From Amycolatopsis lurida (GTDB taxonomy: Bacteria; Actinomycetota; Actinomycetes; Mycobacteriales; Pseudonocardiaceae): a stretch of DNA of 64,000 bases. The stretch lies in contig NZ_FNTA01000004.1 of assembly GCF_900105055.1 (NCBI RefSeq), positions 5,053,501-5,117,500 on the forward strand, given 5' to 3'. Below, piece after piece: positions 16,516 to 25,008 of this stretch (its first letter is position 1; every line of letters starts with the position of its first letter). A program made the translations under genes and the position numbers. Under the pieces are notes generated by a model. The model was not told the DNA's origin, searched no databases, and saw only the letters and a program-made list of their open reading frames with translations.

Positions 16516-17746
16516 CGGCCTCCACGGCGGCCTTGGTCTCGGCGACCGGGTCGGCGCCATCGCGGACGATCCGGCCCAGCGCGTCGACGAGCGCGGTGTT
16601 CGCCGTCGGTGTCCACAGTGGACCGGCGGCGCGGCCGTTCTCCTTGACCAGCTTCGCGGCGTCGGCCGCCGCCGCGACCTTGCCGAGCACGCTCAGCCGT
16701 GCGGGCAGGTGGAAACCGAACCTGGTGGCGAACTCCTGCTGGAAGTCGACCCGCTCCAGCCACAGCCATTTGACGAAGTCCTTGGCGGCGTTGGGGTTCA
16801 GGCTCTTGGAATGCACCATCGCGCTCAACCCGCTGACCGGGACGGACGGCGCGCCCGCCGCGTCGAGCCTCGGGAACGCCAGGACGCCGAAGTCGTCCTT
16901 CAGCGTGTCCTGGATCTTCGGCAGATTCCGCAGCCAGGTCCACTGCATGGCGGTGAGCCCGTCGATGAACGGGAGCGGATCCGCCCAGTCCGTCGAAGCG
17001 CCCAGCAGCAGCGAGCCGTTGAGCTCGTGGAGTTTCGCGAACGCCGTGGCGGCACGCGGATCGTCGAAGCCGGCGGATTTGCCGTCCTTGACGTAGTCGA
17101 GCCCGGCCGACCACAGCAGCGGCCCCGCGAGCGCCGCCGCTCCCGCGTCGTTGCCGGCGAACAGTCCTTTGACGCCGTCCTTGGACAGTTTCTTCGCCGC
17201 GTCCACGAGTTCGTCCAGGGTCTGCGGCGGCTGGACCCCGGCCTCCTGCAGGAAACTCTTGCGGTAGAAGAGGACTTGGGTGTCCAGCGCCTGCGGGATG
17301 CCGTAGACCTTGCCGTCGACCGTCTGCGCGGCCAGCACCGAAGGGGTGAAGTCACCGCGCACGGGCCCGATCACGTCGTCCAGCGGGACGAGGAGGTTCT
17401 GCCGGACGCGATCGACGGTGACCTGGCCTTCGAAGACGTCGGGGACCGCGCCCGCCTGCAGCGCGGCGTTCAGTTTCGTCTCGTAGTCGTCGGGATTCCA
17501 CTGCACCGCGACCTTGGATTTCTGGTACGCGGCGGCGTAACGCGTGACGGCTTCCTGGACACCGGCCTCGGGATACGGGTGGTACCACTGCGCGAGGTCC
17601 ACCGGTTTCGGTTTCGGCCTGGTCACCCCGGCGGAGTAGGCCGTCGACGGCGGCGGGGTTCCCCTTTGGACTGTGTTGGACCCGCAGGCGGAGAGCGCGG
17701 CCGTCCCCGCGAGTGCCAGGAACGTTCGCCTGTTTGTCTTACGCAC
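16484..17746 (-). CDS. Extracellular solute-binding lipoprotein (carbohydrate type), orphan
   Basis: This 420-residue family 1 solute-binding protein carries a combined signal: a twin-arginine-like NRRTFLALAGTAAL and a lipobox LSAC, so it is likely a lipid-anchored binding protein. The mature part shows typical ABC sugar-binding segments (VPDVFEGQ, GKVYGIPQALDTQVLFYRKS). No permease or ATPase genes are nearby, so it must work with a distant transporter. Start uncertain: the GTG at 17746 has GAAGGG 8 nt upstream, while a TTG at 17752 is closer to it. Confidence 0.85.
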   Translation of the reverse strand: MRKTNRRTFLALAGTAALSACGSNTVQRGTPPPSTAYSAGVTRPKPKPVDLAQWYHPYPEAGVQEAVTRYAAAYQKSKVAVQWNPDDYETKLNAALQAGAVPDVFEGQVTVDRVRQNLLVPLDDVIGPVRGDFTPSVLAAQTVDGKVYGIPQALDTQVLFYRKSFLQEAGVQPPQTLDELVDAAKKLSKDGVKGLFAGNDAGAAALAGPLLWSAGLDYVKDGKSAGFDDPRAATAFAKLHELNGSLLLGASTDWADPLPFIDGLTAMQWTWLRNLPKIQDTLKDDFGVLAFPRLDAAGAPSVPVSGLSAMVHSKSLNPNAAKDFVKWLWLERVDFQQEFATRFGFHLPARLSVLGKVAAAADAAKLVKENGRAAGPLWTPTANTALVDALGRIVRDGADPVAETKAAVEAVKAELGRLAA

Positions 17747-17770
17747 CAACAAAACCCTTCGCCGAACGCA

Positions 17771-17816
17771 GTGAAGGCCATCTTCGGGGAACAGCGTCCC
17801 TCAAGATGGCCTTCAC
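17771..17816. terminator. Palindrome between ligase end and binding-protein start
   Basis: Arms GTGAAGGCCATCTT (17771-17784) and its exact complement (17803-17816) enclose a loop that pairs further in part. It lies upstream of the binding-protein gene and downstream of the acyl-CoA ligase stop relative to neither convergent end, so it could end read-through or act in the 5' region. Confidence 0.5.
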
Positions 17817-17846
17817 GGAAGGGCAGGCGCGCGGGAGATTAACCCG

Positions 17847-19484
17847 TTAGAGCTGACTGACGTCGAGTTTGCCTTCGGAGTGGAACGCCCGCAGCCGCTT
17901 CTTGTCGAACTTGCCGACACTGGTCTTCGGGACTTCGTCCACAAAGGTCCAGTTCTCCGGAAGCTGCCACTTCGCGACCTTGTCGGACAAGAACTCGCGC
18001 AGTTCCTCGGCCGTGACGTTCTGGCCCTCCTTGAGCACCACGGCGACCAGCGGGCGCTCGTCCCACTTCTCGTCGGGGATGCCGACCACGGCCGCCTCGG
18101 CCACCGCGGGATGCGCCATCACCTGGTTCTCCAGATCGACCGAGGAGATCCATTCGCCGCCGGACTTGATGACGTCCTTCGCGCGGTCGGTCAGCGTGAG
18201 ATAGCCGTCCGGGCTGATCTTGCCGACGTCGCCGGTGCGCAGCCAGCCGTCGTGGAACTTCTCCGGGTCGGGCTCGTCACCGGTCGTGCCGCTGTAGTAC
18301 GACGCCGCGATCCACGGGCCCTGCACCTCGAGCTCGCCGACGCTTTCGTTGTCCCACGGCAGTTCCTCGCCGTTGTCGCCGATCAGCCTGGCGCTGACGG
18401 ACGCGGGGAACCGGCCCTGGGTGTAGCGGTACTCCCAGGCCTTCTCGCCGGTCGCGGAGGCGGGCGGACGCGCGACGCTGCCCAGCGGCGACGTCTCGGT
18501 CATGCCCCAGGCGTGCAGGATCGGCACGCCGTAGCGATCTTCGAACGCGTGCATCAGCGACGGCGGCGCCGCCGATCCACCGACCACGACCTCGCGCAGA
18601 TGCGAGATGTCCTGCGGGTTCGCGTCAAGGTGGGAGAGCAGGCCCTGCCAGATCGTCGGGACGGCGCCGGCGAAGGTCGGCTTCTCGGCGTCCAGCATCT
18701 GGGCGATGGGCGCGGGCTGGAGGAAGCGGTCCGGCATGAGCAGCGAGGCGCCGACCATCATCGCCGCGTACGGCATCCCCCACGCCATCGCGTGGAACAT
18801 CGGGACGATCGCGAGGGCCTTGTCGTGCTGGGCCAGCCGCATGCTGTCGGACATCGTGACCTGCATGGAGTGCAGCCAGATCGACCGGTGGGAGTACGCG
18901 ACACCCTTCGGGTCACCCGTGGTGCCCGAGGTGTAACACATCGCGGCGGCCGAGCGCTCGTCCACGTCGGGCCAGTCGAAGGTGTCCGGCTGGCCCGACA
19001 GCAGTTCGGCGTAGGAGTGCACCTGGACGCCATCCGGCGCCGTCAGGGCGGCGGCGTCGCCGTTGGCCACGATGACGTGACGCACGGTCTTCAGCTCGGG
19101 CAGCTGCTTGGCCAGCAGCGGGATCAGGGTGCCGTCGACGATGACGACCTGGTCCTCGGCGTGGTTGGCGACGAAGACGAGCTGCTCCGGGAACAGCCGG
19201 ATGTTGAGCGTGTGCAGCACCGCGCCCATGGCCGGGATGGCGAGGTACGCGGCCATGTGCTCCGCGTTGTTCCACATGAAGGTGCCGACACGCTGGTCAC
19301 CGGTGATGCCGAGGCTGCGGAGCGCGTTGGCCAGGCGGGCGGCGTGCTTGCCGAGTTCGCCGTAGGTCTCCCGGCGGGCTTCTGAACCGGTCCAGGTGAT
19401 GACTTCGCTTTCGGAGTGCACCGTGGTGCCATGGCGGAGCAGCCTGCCCAGTGACAGCTGTCCGTCCTGCATCGTGCTCAACAT
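17847..19484 (-). CDS. fadD: Long-chain fatty acid-CoA ligase (AMP-forming)
   Basis: This 545-residue ANL enzyme activates fatty acids to acyl-CoA through an acyl-adenylate. The P-loop is YTSGTTGDPKGVAYSHRS (about residue 180). The adenylate motif is GWGMTETSPLG-like (AWGMTETSPLG), followed by GWLRTGDVGKISPDGYL and RAKDVIKSGGEWISS; the catalytic lysine lies near the end in KTSVGKFDKK. The ATG at 19484 has GGGAG 6 nt upstream. The open frame extends further upstream but without a ribosome site. No operon partners. Confidence 0.92.
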   Translation of the reverse strand: MLSTMQDGQLSLGRLLRHGTTVHSESEVITWTGSEARRETYGELGKHAARLANALRSLGITGDQRVGTFMWNNAEHMAAYLAIPAMGAVLHTLNIRLFPEQLVFVANHAEDQVVIVDGTLIPLLAKQLPELKTVRHVIVANGDAAALTAPDGVQVHSYAELLSGQPDTFDWPDVDERSAAAMCYTSGTTGDPKGVAYSHRSIWLHSMQVTMSDSMRLAQHDKALAIVPMFHAMAWGMPYAAMMVGASLLMPDRFLQPAPIAQMLDAEKPTFAGAVPTIWQGLLSHLDANPQDISHLREVVVGGSAAPPSLMHAFEDRYGVPILHAWGMTETSPLGSVARPPASATGEKAWEYRYTQGRFPASVSARLIGDNGEELPWDNESVGELEVQGPWIAASYYSGTTGDEPDPEKFHDGWLRTGDVGKISPDGYLTLTDRAKDVIKSGGEWISSVDLENQVMAHPAVAEAAVVGIPDEKWDERPLVAVVLKEGQNVTAEELREFLSDKVAKWQLPENWTFVDEVPKTSVGKFDKKRLRAFHSEGKLDVSQL

Positions 19485-19935
19485 CGCGTACTCCCGTGGT
19501 GCTCGTTCTCCGGTGAACTGGGGTTGGGCCGACTCTAATCCGGGAGGGGTGAACCGGTCAGTAACATCGCAGGCAACCGTTCGGTCACAGTGTCGCGCTA
19601 ACGGGTGTTCGCCGGTTCGGATCAAGATCATCAATAATTCGTATTTTTCCTGCCATGAAACGAAAAATGGCCGACTGTGCGAAGTGATGGCATCGCTCAT
19701 AAGGGTGATGAACGCGAGCGAATCGCCGCTCGAACGGCGTGTTTCCGCAGGCTGGGGCGGGTTGCCCATGGCGTGGTCGAAGGGTAATAAGTGCGTGTCG
19801 GTTTCACGGCCGAGGAACGGGTGGCGTTTACTGGAGCCGTGGTACAGAGACGGCTGGCCAGCGCTTGCTCTTGCAAGCATGGTTTAAAGGCCGTCGGCCG
19901 CGAAAGCGGAGACCTGAGATGAAAGGACTACTACG
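19485..19935. other. 451-bp intergenic region between fadD and mihF
   Basis: This is the only gene-free stretch over 300 bp. It must hold the divergent promoters for the ligase and mIHF genes. The middle (about 19620-19700) is much richer in A and T than the surroundings. A short inverted repeat CTTGC-TCTT-GCAAG lies near 19864. The plus-strand open frame through it lacks a credible start or recognisable protein. I see no RNA gene or riboswitch I can name. Confidence 0.5.
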
Positions 19936-20247
19936 TTGGCTCTGCCCACGTTGACTCCGGAGCAGCGCGCCGATGCCCTCGCCAAGGCGGCTGAGGCTCG
20001 CAAAGCGCGCTCCGAGCTGCTTGCGTCGATCAAGTCCGGCAAGGAGAGCATCGACAAGGTGCTCAAGCAGGCCAAGGAGAACAAGACCATCGGCAAGACG
20101 AAGGTCACGCAGCTGCTGAAGGCCGTGCCCGGCCTGGGCGCGGTCAAGGTCGCCGCCCTGCTGGAGCAGGCCGGGATCGACCCGGACCGGCGTGCCGCCG
20201 GCCTGGGCGAGCGGCAGCGTGAGGCCCTTCTCGAGGCGCTGAAGTAA
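19936..20247 (+). CDS. mihF: Actinobacterial integration host factor (mIHF/sIHF)
   Basis: This 103-residue nucleoid protein binds and bends DNA through its C-terminal helix-two-turn-helix region (VTQLLKAVPGLGAVKVAALL, about 56-75). The N-terminus MALPTLTPEQRADALAKAAE and the end GLGERQREALLEAL match the family. The TTG start has GAAAGGA 8 nt upstream. In many actinobacteria mihF is next to gmk and rpoZ; here it stands alone between a fatty acid ligase and isochorismate synthase, so it may be a second copy. A stem-loop follows the stop. Confidence 0.93.
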   Translation: MALPTLTPEQRADALAKAAEARKARSELLASIKSGKESIDKVLKQAKENKTIGKTKVTQLLKAVPGLGAVKVAALLEQAGIDPDRRAAGLGERQREALLEALK

Positions 20248-20275
20248 CGCTTCCGCCCAGGTCACGGGCTGTCCG

Positions 20276-20322
20276 GGGGAAGGTGTTGCCTGAGAGGCTG
20301 TTGCCCGGGCAACACTTTCCCC
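20276..20322 (+). terminator. Stem-loop between mihF and isochorismate synthase
   Basis: Arms 20276-20290 and 20308-20322 pair over 15 bp with one G-U, around a 17-nt loop. It begins 28 nt after the mihF stop and ends 32 nt before the GTG of the next gene. It may terminate mihF or act as an attenuator for the downstream gene. Confidence 0.6.
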
Positions 20323-20354
20323 TGGTCTCAGCCGGAGCCTGGGACGCTGGTGGG

Positions 20355-21494
20355 GTGACGACCAGTACCGCACCGGCGACCCCGGCAGACCTGGCCGCCC
20401 GCTACGAGCGGGGCGACTTCCTCCTGGCCACGGCACGGCACGCGCTCCTCGCGAGCGGAGTCGTGGCCACCGCGACCGAGGCCGAGCCGTCGCGGCTGTC
20501 CGGGGTGCTCCCCGGGCTGTTCACCGACTCGGGCGCGTCGATCGCGGTTGGTGTGCTGCCCTTCGACACCACCTCGATGCCGGGGCATCTGGTCCTGCCC
20601 CGTGCGATCCATCGCGCGTCTTCCGAGCACGCGGCCGTCCCGCCGCGCACCGCGCTTCCGCGGCCGGTCAAGGTCACTCCCGTGCCCGAGCCGGAGGCGC
20701 ATCTGGCCGCCGTCCGCGCGGCCGTCTCCGCACTGAGCGACCGTGACCTGCGCAAAGTCGTCCTGGCCCGCGCGCTCGATCTCGACTTCGACGACGCCGT
20801 CCCGGTCGCCGAGGTGGTCCGGAACCTGGCGAACGGGAACCCCCGGCACACCACCTATGCCGCGCAGCTGCCCGGCGGGCGCACCCTGGTCGGCGCCACT
20901 CCCGAACTCCTGCTCTCCCGCACCGGCGGCGCCGTCGTGTCCCGCCCGCATGCCGGGTCGATGCCCCGGTCCGCGGACCCGGCGATCGACAAGGCGAACG
21001 GTGAGGCCCTGCTGGCGTCCGAAAAGGACCACGTCGAACACGCCGTCGTGGTGGAGTCCGTCGTCGAGATCCTGCGGCCGTTCTGCCGCACGCTCGACGT
21101 CCGCGGCCCGGAACTCGTCTCGACCCCGGCGATCTGGCACCTCTCGACCACCGTCACCGGTGAGCTGATCGACCAGGACGTCACCGCGCTGGACCTCGCC
21201 GCCGCTTTGCATCCGACCCCCGCCGTCTGCGGTACGCCGACCGAGGCCGCGCGCTCCCTGGTCCAGGAGCTGGAGCCGTTCGACCGCGAGTACTACGCGG
21301 GCGCCGTCGGCTGGGTCGACGCGGCCGGGGACGGCGAATGGGCCGTCGGGATCCGGTGCGCGGAGATCGCCGACACCTCCATGCGGCTGTACGCCGGCGG
21401 CGGCATCGTGCCCGCGTCCGACCCCCGGACCGAACTCGACGAGACCTCGGCGAAGTTCCGCACCCTGCTGGCCGCCATGGGCCTGGAGATCTAG
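20355..21494 (+). CDS. dhbC: Isochorismate synthase
   Basis: This 379-residue chorismate-using enzyme converts chorismate to isochorismate for siderophore (2,3-dihydroxybenzoate), salicylate or menaquinone synthesis. Conserved segments include DLRKVVLARAL, PHAGSMPRSADP, LHPTPAVCGTPTEAA (about 284-298) and YYAGAVGWVDAAGDGEWAVG. The GTG at 20355 gives the family length; the frame extends upstream but lacks a ribosome site. No dhbA, dhbB or dhbE genes are close, so which pathway it feeds is open. A convergent Sfp-type phosphopantetheinyl transferase follows, which suits a peptide siderophore made elsewhere. Confidence 0.9.
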   Translation: MTTSTAPATPADLAARYERGDFLLATARHALLASGVVATATEAEPSRLSGVLPGLFTDSGASIAVGVLPFDTTSMPGHLVLPRAIHRASSEHAAVPPRTALPRPVKVTPVPEPEAHLAAVRAAVSALSDRDLRKVVLARALDLDFDDAVPVAEVVRNLANGNPRHTTYAAQLPGGRTLVGATPELLLSRTGGAVVSRPHAGSMPRSADPAIDKANGEALLASEKDHVEHAVVVESVVEILRPFCRTLDVRGPELVSTPAIWHLSTTVTGELIDQDVTALDLAAALHPTPAVCGTPTEAARSLVQELEPFDREYYAGAVGWVDAAGDGEWAVGIRCAEIADTSMRLYAGGGIVPASDPRTELDETSAKFRTLLAAMGLEI

Positions 21495-21499
21495 AACCC

Positions 21500-21575
21500 C
21501 GCAATTCGTCACCTACTTGCGCCCGATCGATGCCCGGCGCCGGTAAGCGCCCACGCGAGTAGGTGACGAATTGCG
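21500..21575. terminator. Palindrome between convergent dhbC and PPTase genes
   Basis: Arms 21500-21517 and 21558-21575 are perfect complements over 18 bp. They flank a GC-rich 40-nt centre. The position, 6 nt after one stop and 4 nt before the other, fits a bidirectional terminator. One arm recurs at 5755-5773. Confidence 0.7.
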
Positions 21576-21579
21576 AGGG

Positions 21580-22269
21580 TCAGAGGGTCGCGAAGGTTTC
21601 GGTGACCGCGATGTCGTCCGAGGTCAGCAGCGCGACGGCGGCCCGGTAGCCCTCGGCCGCCTTCAGGTCGGCGAGCCGGGTCCGGTCCGGGTCGAGGGCC
21701 TGGTGGCTCGACCGCACCAGCCGCGCCTGTTCGTCGTGGCCGGAGAACGTGATGCTCTGCAGCGGGATCTTGAGGCCCTTCCCGGTCGCCTTCATGACGG
21801 CTTCCTTGCGCGTCCAGTAGGTGAAGAACGCCGTCGTGCGCTCGTCGTCGGGGAGCCCTGAGATCGCGGCCAGCTCGGCGGGGGTCAGCGCGTACTCCAT
21901 GAGCGAGTCCTCGGCCCGCCTGGCCGCCGTCTCGACGTCGAGGCCGACCGGGGTCCCCGCGGTGGCCGCGACGCCGATGAGATCGCCGGAATGCGAGATC
22001 GACAGCATCAGCGGCGCGCCGGGGACCCTGGGGCGTCCGTGCGGTTTGCCGCAGTCGTCACAGGTCGCGTCGAAGCTCACGTCCTCGACGGCCATGCCGA
22101 GCCGCTCGGCGGCGACCGTCTTCGCCAGGACCCGGCCGGTCAGGAACCGGCGTTTGTCGATGTCCTGGCGGTAGTTTCCGAATCGGCCCTGCTCCAGCTC
22201 GTCGAGCAGAGCCAGGAACCGGGGTTCGGCGGACAGGGGCTCCGACCAGCGGACCGCACATTCGATCAC
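21580..22269 (-). CDS. 4'-phosphopantetheinyl transferase, Sfp type
   Basis: This 229-residue enzyme moves the phosphopantetheine arm of CoA onto carrier domains of peptide and polyketide synthases. The magnesium-binding motif is GLDVET (about residue 111), and the second motif YWTRKEAVMKATGKGL is at about 148-163. Two cysteines in ATCDDCGKPHGRP form a small extra motif seen in actinobacterial homologues. The GTG start overlaps the symporter stop by 4 bp, so it is co-translated with the transporter. No synthase genes are present here, so it likely serves clusters elsewhere. Confidence 0.92.
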   Translation of the reverse strand: MIECAVRWSEPLSAEPRFLALLDELEQGRFGNYRQDIDKRRFLTGRVLAKTVAAERLGMAVEDVSFDATCDDCGKPHGRPRVPGAPLMLSISHSGDLIGVAATAGTPVGLDVETAARRAEDSLMEYALTPAELAAISGLPDDERTTAFFTYWTRKEAVMKATGKGLKIPLQSITFSGHDEQARLVRSSHQALDPDRTRLADLKAAEGYRAAVALLTSDDIAVTETFATL

Positions 22270-23606
22270 GTGTCCTTCATACCCGATCCGGCACTGGCAT
22301 CACTCGCGTTTTCGTCGAGCAGCGTCGCTTCATCGAACGGCGATCGGCCGTTCAGGGTCCGGTCCAGCTGCTCGCGGTCGATCTCGTTGGTCCAAGTGCC
22401 GATCAGCACGGTCGCGACGGCGTTGCCCGCGAAGTTCGTCAGCGCGCGGGCCTCGGACATGAACCGGTCGATGCCGACGATGAACCCGACGCCGTCCACC
22501 AGCTCCGGCCGGTGCGAGGACAGCCCGCCCGCCAGTGTCGCGAGCCCCGCGCCGGTGACCCCGGCCGCGCCCTTCGACGCGATGATCATGAACACCAGCA
22601 AGGAGATCTGCTCGCCGATGGTCAGCGGTTTGTCGAGCGCGTCCGCGATGAAGATGGACGCCATCGTCAGGTAGATGGCGGTGCCGTCGAGGTTGAACGA
22701 GTACCCGGTCGGCACGGTGATGCCGACGACCGGTTTGGAGACGCCCGCGTGCTCCATCTTCGCGATCAGCCGCGGCAGCGCCGACTCCGACGACGACGTC
22801 GACAGGATCAGCAGGAACTCACGGCCGAGGTATTTCAGCAGTTTGAAGATGTTGACCCTGGCGAGCAGGCCGAGGATCAGCCCGAGCACCACGAACACGA
22901 ACAACGCGCAGGTGATGTAGAAGCCGAGCATGATCACCGCGAGGCTCTGCAGCGCCTTCCAGCCGGTCTCGCCGACGACGGCGGCGATCGCGCCGAACGC
23001 GCCGACCGGGGCCGCCCACATGATCATCGCCAGAATGCGGAACACGAGCCGCTGGATGTGCTCGATGCCGCGGCGGATCGGCTCGCCCTTCGTGCCCAGT
23101 TTCTGCAGCGCGAACCCGGCGAGCAGCGCGACCAGCAGCGTCTGCAGCACCTCGCCTTCGGTGAACGCCGAGACCAGCGTCTTCGGGATGATCCCCAGCA
23201 GGAAGTCGACGGTGCCTTCGCTCTTGGCGATCTGGTCCTGTCCCTTTTCGGCGATCTCGGGGGTCAGGTGCAGCCCGGTGCCGGGCTGGAGGATGTTGCC
23301 GACGACCAGGCCGATGACCAGCGCGACCGTCGACATGATCAGGAAGTAGCCGAGCGCGAGCCCGCCGACGCGGCCGACCTTTGCCGCCTTCGCGACCGAG
23401 CCGACGCCGAGCGCGATCGTGCAGAAGATGATCGGCGAGATCATCATCTTGATCAGGTTCACGAACCCGGTCCCGAGCGGCTTCAACTCCTTGCCGACCT
23501 CGGGGAACAGGATGCCGACCGCGATGCCGAGCGCCACCGCCGCGATGACGGCGATGTAGAGGTAATGGGTGCGATCCCGCTTCGCCGCGGGTGCTGCCGT
23601 GCTCAT
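22266..23606 (-). CDS. dctA: Dicarboxylate/amino acid:cation symporter
   Basis: This 446-residue inner membrane protein imports C4-dicarboxylates or glutamate with sodium or protons. It shows the SDF family hallmarks: serine-rich STSSSESALPRLIAKMEHAG (about 271-290), VPTGYSFNLDGTAIYLTMA (about 300-318) and DRFMSEARALTNFAGNAVAT near 390. About eight membrane helices plus two re-entrant hairpins are expected. It is the first gene of a two-gene unit with the phosphopantetheinyl transferase, an odd pairing. Confidence 0.93.
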   Translation of the reverse strand: MSTAAPAAKRDRTHYLYIAVIAAVALGIAVGILFPEVGKELKPLGTGFVNLIKMMISPIIFCTIALGVGSVAKAAKVGRVGGLALGYFLIMSTVALVIGLVVGNILQPGTGLHLTPEIAEKGQDQIAKSEGTVDFLLGIIPKTLVSAFTEGEVLQTLLVALLAGFALQKLGTKGEPIRRGIEHIQRLVFRILAMIMWAAPVGAFGAIAAVVGETGWKALQSLAVIMLGFYITCALFVFVVLGLILGLLARVNIFKLLKYLGREFLLILSTSSSESALPRLIAKMEHAGVSKPVVGITVPTGYSFNLDGTAIYLTMASIFIADALDKPLTIGEQISLLVFMIIASKGAAGVTGAGLATLAGGLSSHRPELVDGVGFIVGIDRFMSEARALTNFAGNAVATVLIGTWTNEIDREQLDRTLNGRSPFDEATLLDENASDASAGSGMKDT

Positions 23607-23688
23607 GGGTGCCCTTCGACGAGGTGGGGACGGATTGCGAAAACTTATGACAACTCCTCGGCGAACGACAACCGAAGCGGTACGCTGG

Positions 23689-23706
23689 ACTAAGCGAGCG
23701 CTTAGT
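23689..23706. promoter_or_regulatory. Perfect 18-bp operator-like palindrome upstream of acyl-CoA dehydrogenase
   Basis: ACTAAGCGAGCGCTTAGT is an exact inverted repeat of two 8-bp arms around two bases. It lies 38 bp before the ATG at 23744, and a TACGCT box (23681-23686) just upstream could be the -10. The form is typical of a TetR-family operator; no regulator gene is adjacent. Confidence 0.6.
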
Positions 23707-23743
23707 CAGCGCTAGGGCACTGTCGAACAGGAGCGGGCTGACC

Positions 23744-24913
23744 ATGGATTTCTCTCTGAGCGTCGAGGAACGCGAGGTGCGCGACTGGGTCCGCACGTTC
23801 GTCCAGCGTGACCTCATGCCGCGTGAGCAGGAGGTGCTGCGCCGCGAACGCGCCGGTCAGCCCGGCCTGACCGCCGACGAGCTGCGCGAACTGCAGCTGA
23901 AGGCCAAGGAATCCGGCTTCTGGGGGGTGCAGACGCCCGAGGAGTACGGCGGCATGGGCCTGTCCGCGGTGATGACCGCGCTGCTGGAGGCCGAACTCGG
24001 CCGCACCTTCGTGCCGTTCCGCTTCGGCGGCGCCGCGGACAACATCCTGTACTACGCCAACGACGAGCAGAAGGAGCGCTACCTGCTCCCGACGATCTCG
24101 GGCGAACGCAAGTCGTGCTTCGCGATCACCGAACCCGGCGCGGGCTCGGACGCCAAGGCCATCCGGACCTCCGCCCGCAAGGACGGCACCGACTGGGTGA
24201 TCAACGGCGAGAAGACCTTCATCACCGGCGGTAACGAGGCCGACTTCGTGATGGTCTTCGCGATCACCGACCCGGAGAAGGGCGCGAACGGCGGCGTCAC
24301 GTGCTTCCTCGTCGACCGCGACGCCGGCTGGAAGTCCGAGTACATCGACACCATGGGCGAATGGGGCCCGGCGTCACTGGTCTTCGAGGACGTCCGCGTG
24401 CCGGAGACGCAGATCCTGGGCGAGCTCGGCCACGGTTTCGACCTGGCCATGCAGTGGATCGGCGCCGGCCGCTACCTGCTGCCCGCCCGCGCGATCGGCT
24501 CCTGCGAGCGGCTGATCTCCATGGCCATCGAGCACGCGAACACGCGGGAGACGTTCGGGCAGAAGATCGCCGAGCGCCAAGCCATCCAGTGGATGATCGC
24601 GGATTCCGGCACCGAACTGGAGGCCCTGCGCTGGCTGGTGCTGCACGCCGCCTGGCAGGTCGACCAGAAGCTGGACTCGCGGCACGCGCAGTCGATGGCG
24701 AAGCTGTACGGCGGCGTGAAGGCGAACGAGATCGTCGACCGCGTCCTGCAGATCCACGGCGGGATGGGCTACACGCGGGAACTGCCGGTCGAGCGGTGGT
24801 ACCGCGAACTGCGGCTGCTGCGGATCTACGAGGGCACCGACGAGATCCAGCGCCGGACCATCGCGCGCAACCTGCTCAAGGGGCACGTCAAGGTCGGCGG
24901 CACCTTGGGCTGA
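23744..24913 (+). CDS. Acyl-CoA dehydrogenase
   Basis: This 389-residue flavoenzyme introduces the alpha-beta double bond in acyl-CoA. Conserved features are CFAITEPGAGSDAKAI (about 125-140), the FAD region NGEKTFITGGNEADF, QIHGGMGYTRELPVERWYR and the catalytic-glutamate region IYEGTDEIQRRTIARNLLKG near the C-terminus. It stands alone under a palindromic operator. Substrate chain type cannot be told; similarity to the larger caiA-like group suggests branched or aryl substrates are possible. Confidence 0.92.
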   Translation: MDFSLSVEEREVRDWVRTFVQRDLMPREQEVLRRERAGQPGLTADELRELQLKAKESGFWGVQTPEEYGGMGLSAVMTALLEAELGRTFVPFRFGGAADNILYYANDEQKERYLLPTISGERKSCFAITEPGAGSDAKAIRTSARKDGTDWVINGEKTFITGGNEADFVMVFAITDPEKGANGGVTCFLVDRDAGWKSEYIDTMGEWGPASLVFEDVRVPETQILGELGHGFDLAMQWIGAGRYLLPARAIGSCERLISMAIEHANTRETFGQKIAERQAIQWMIADSGTELEALRWLVLHAAWQVDQKLDSRHAQSMAKLYGGVKANEIVDRVLQIHGGMGYTRELPVERWYRELRLLRIYEGTDEIQRRTIARNLLKGHVKVGGTLG

Positions 24914-24945
24914 CACTGCCTGACGCCGCCTGAGGCTGCCCGCAT

Positions 24946-24998
24946 GCGATGAAGGGGCCTTTCCTCGCAGATTTCGCGAGGAAAGGCCCCTTCATTGC
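24946..24998. terminator. Palindrome between convergent genes
   Basis: Arms 24946-24968 and 24976-24998 pair over 23 bp with a single G-U. It separates the acyl-CoA dehydrogenase stop from the convergent small gene and resembles the gltA stem at 594-650. Confidence 0.72.
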
Positions 24999-25008
24999 GT
25001 CGGTCTCT

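Noticed and set aside
19396..19887. A 163-codon plus-strand frame through the fadD-mihF gap
   Set aside because: It overlaps the fadD 5' end in antisense and crosses an AT-rich promoter-like region; no ribosome site or domain.
17847..22269. A siderophore biosynthetic cluster around dhbC
   Set aside because: Only isochorismate synthase and a phosphopantetheinyl transferase are present; the acyl-CoA ligase nearby is of the fatty-acid type and no NRPS, dhbA, dhbB or exporter genes are seen.
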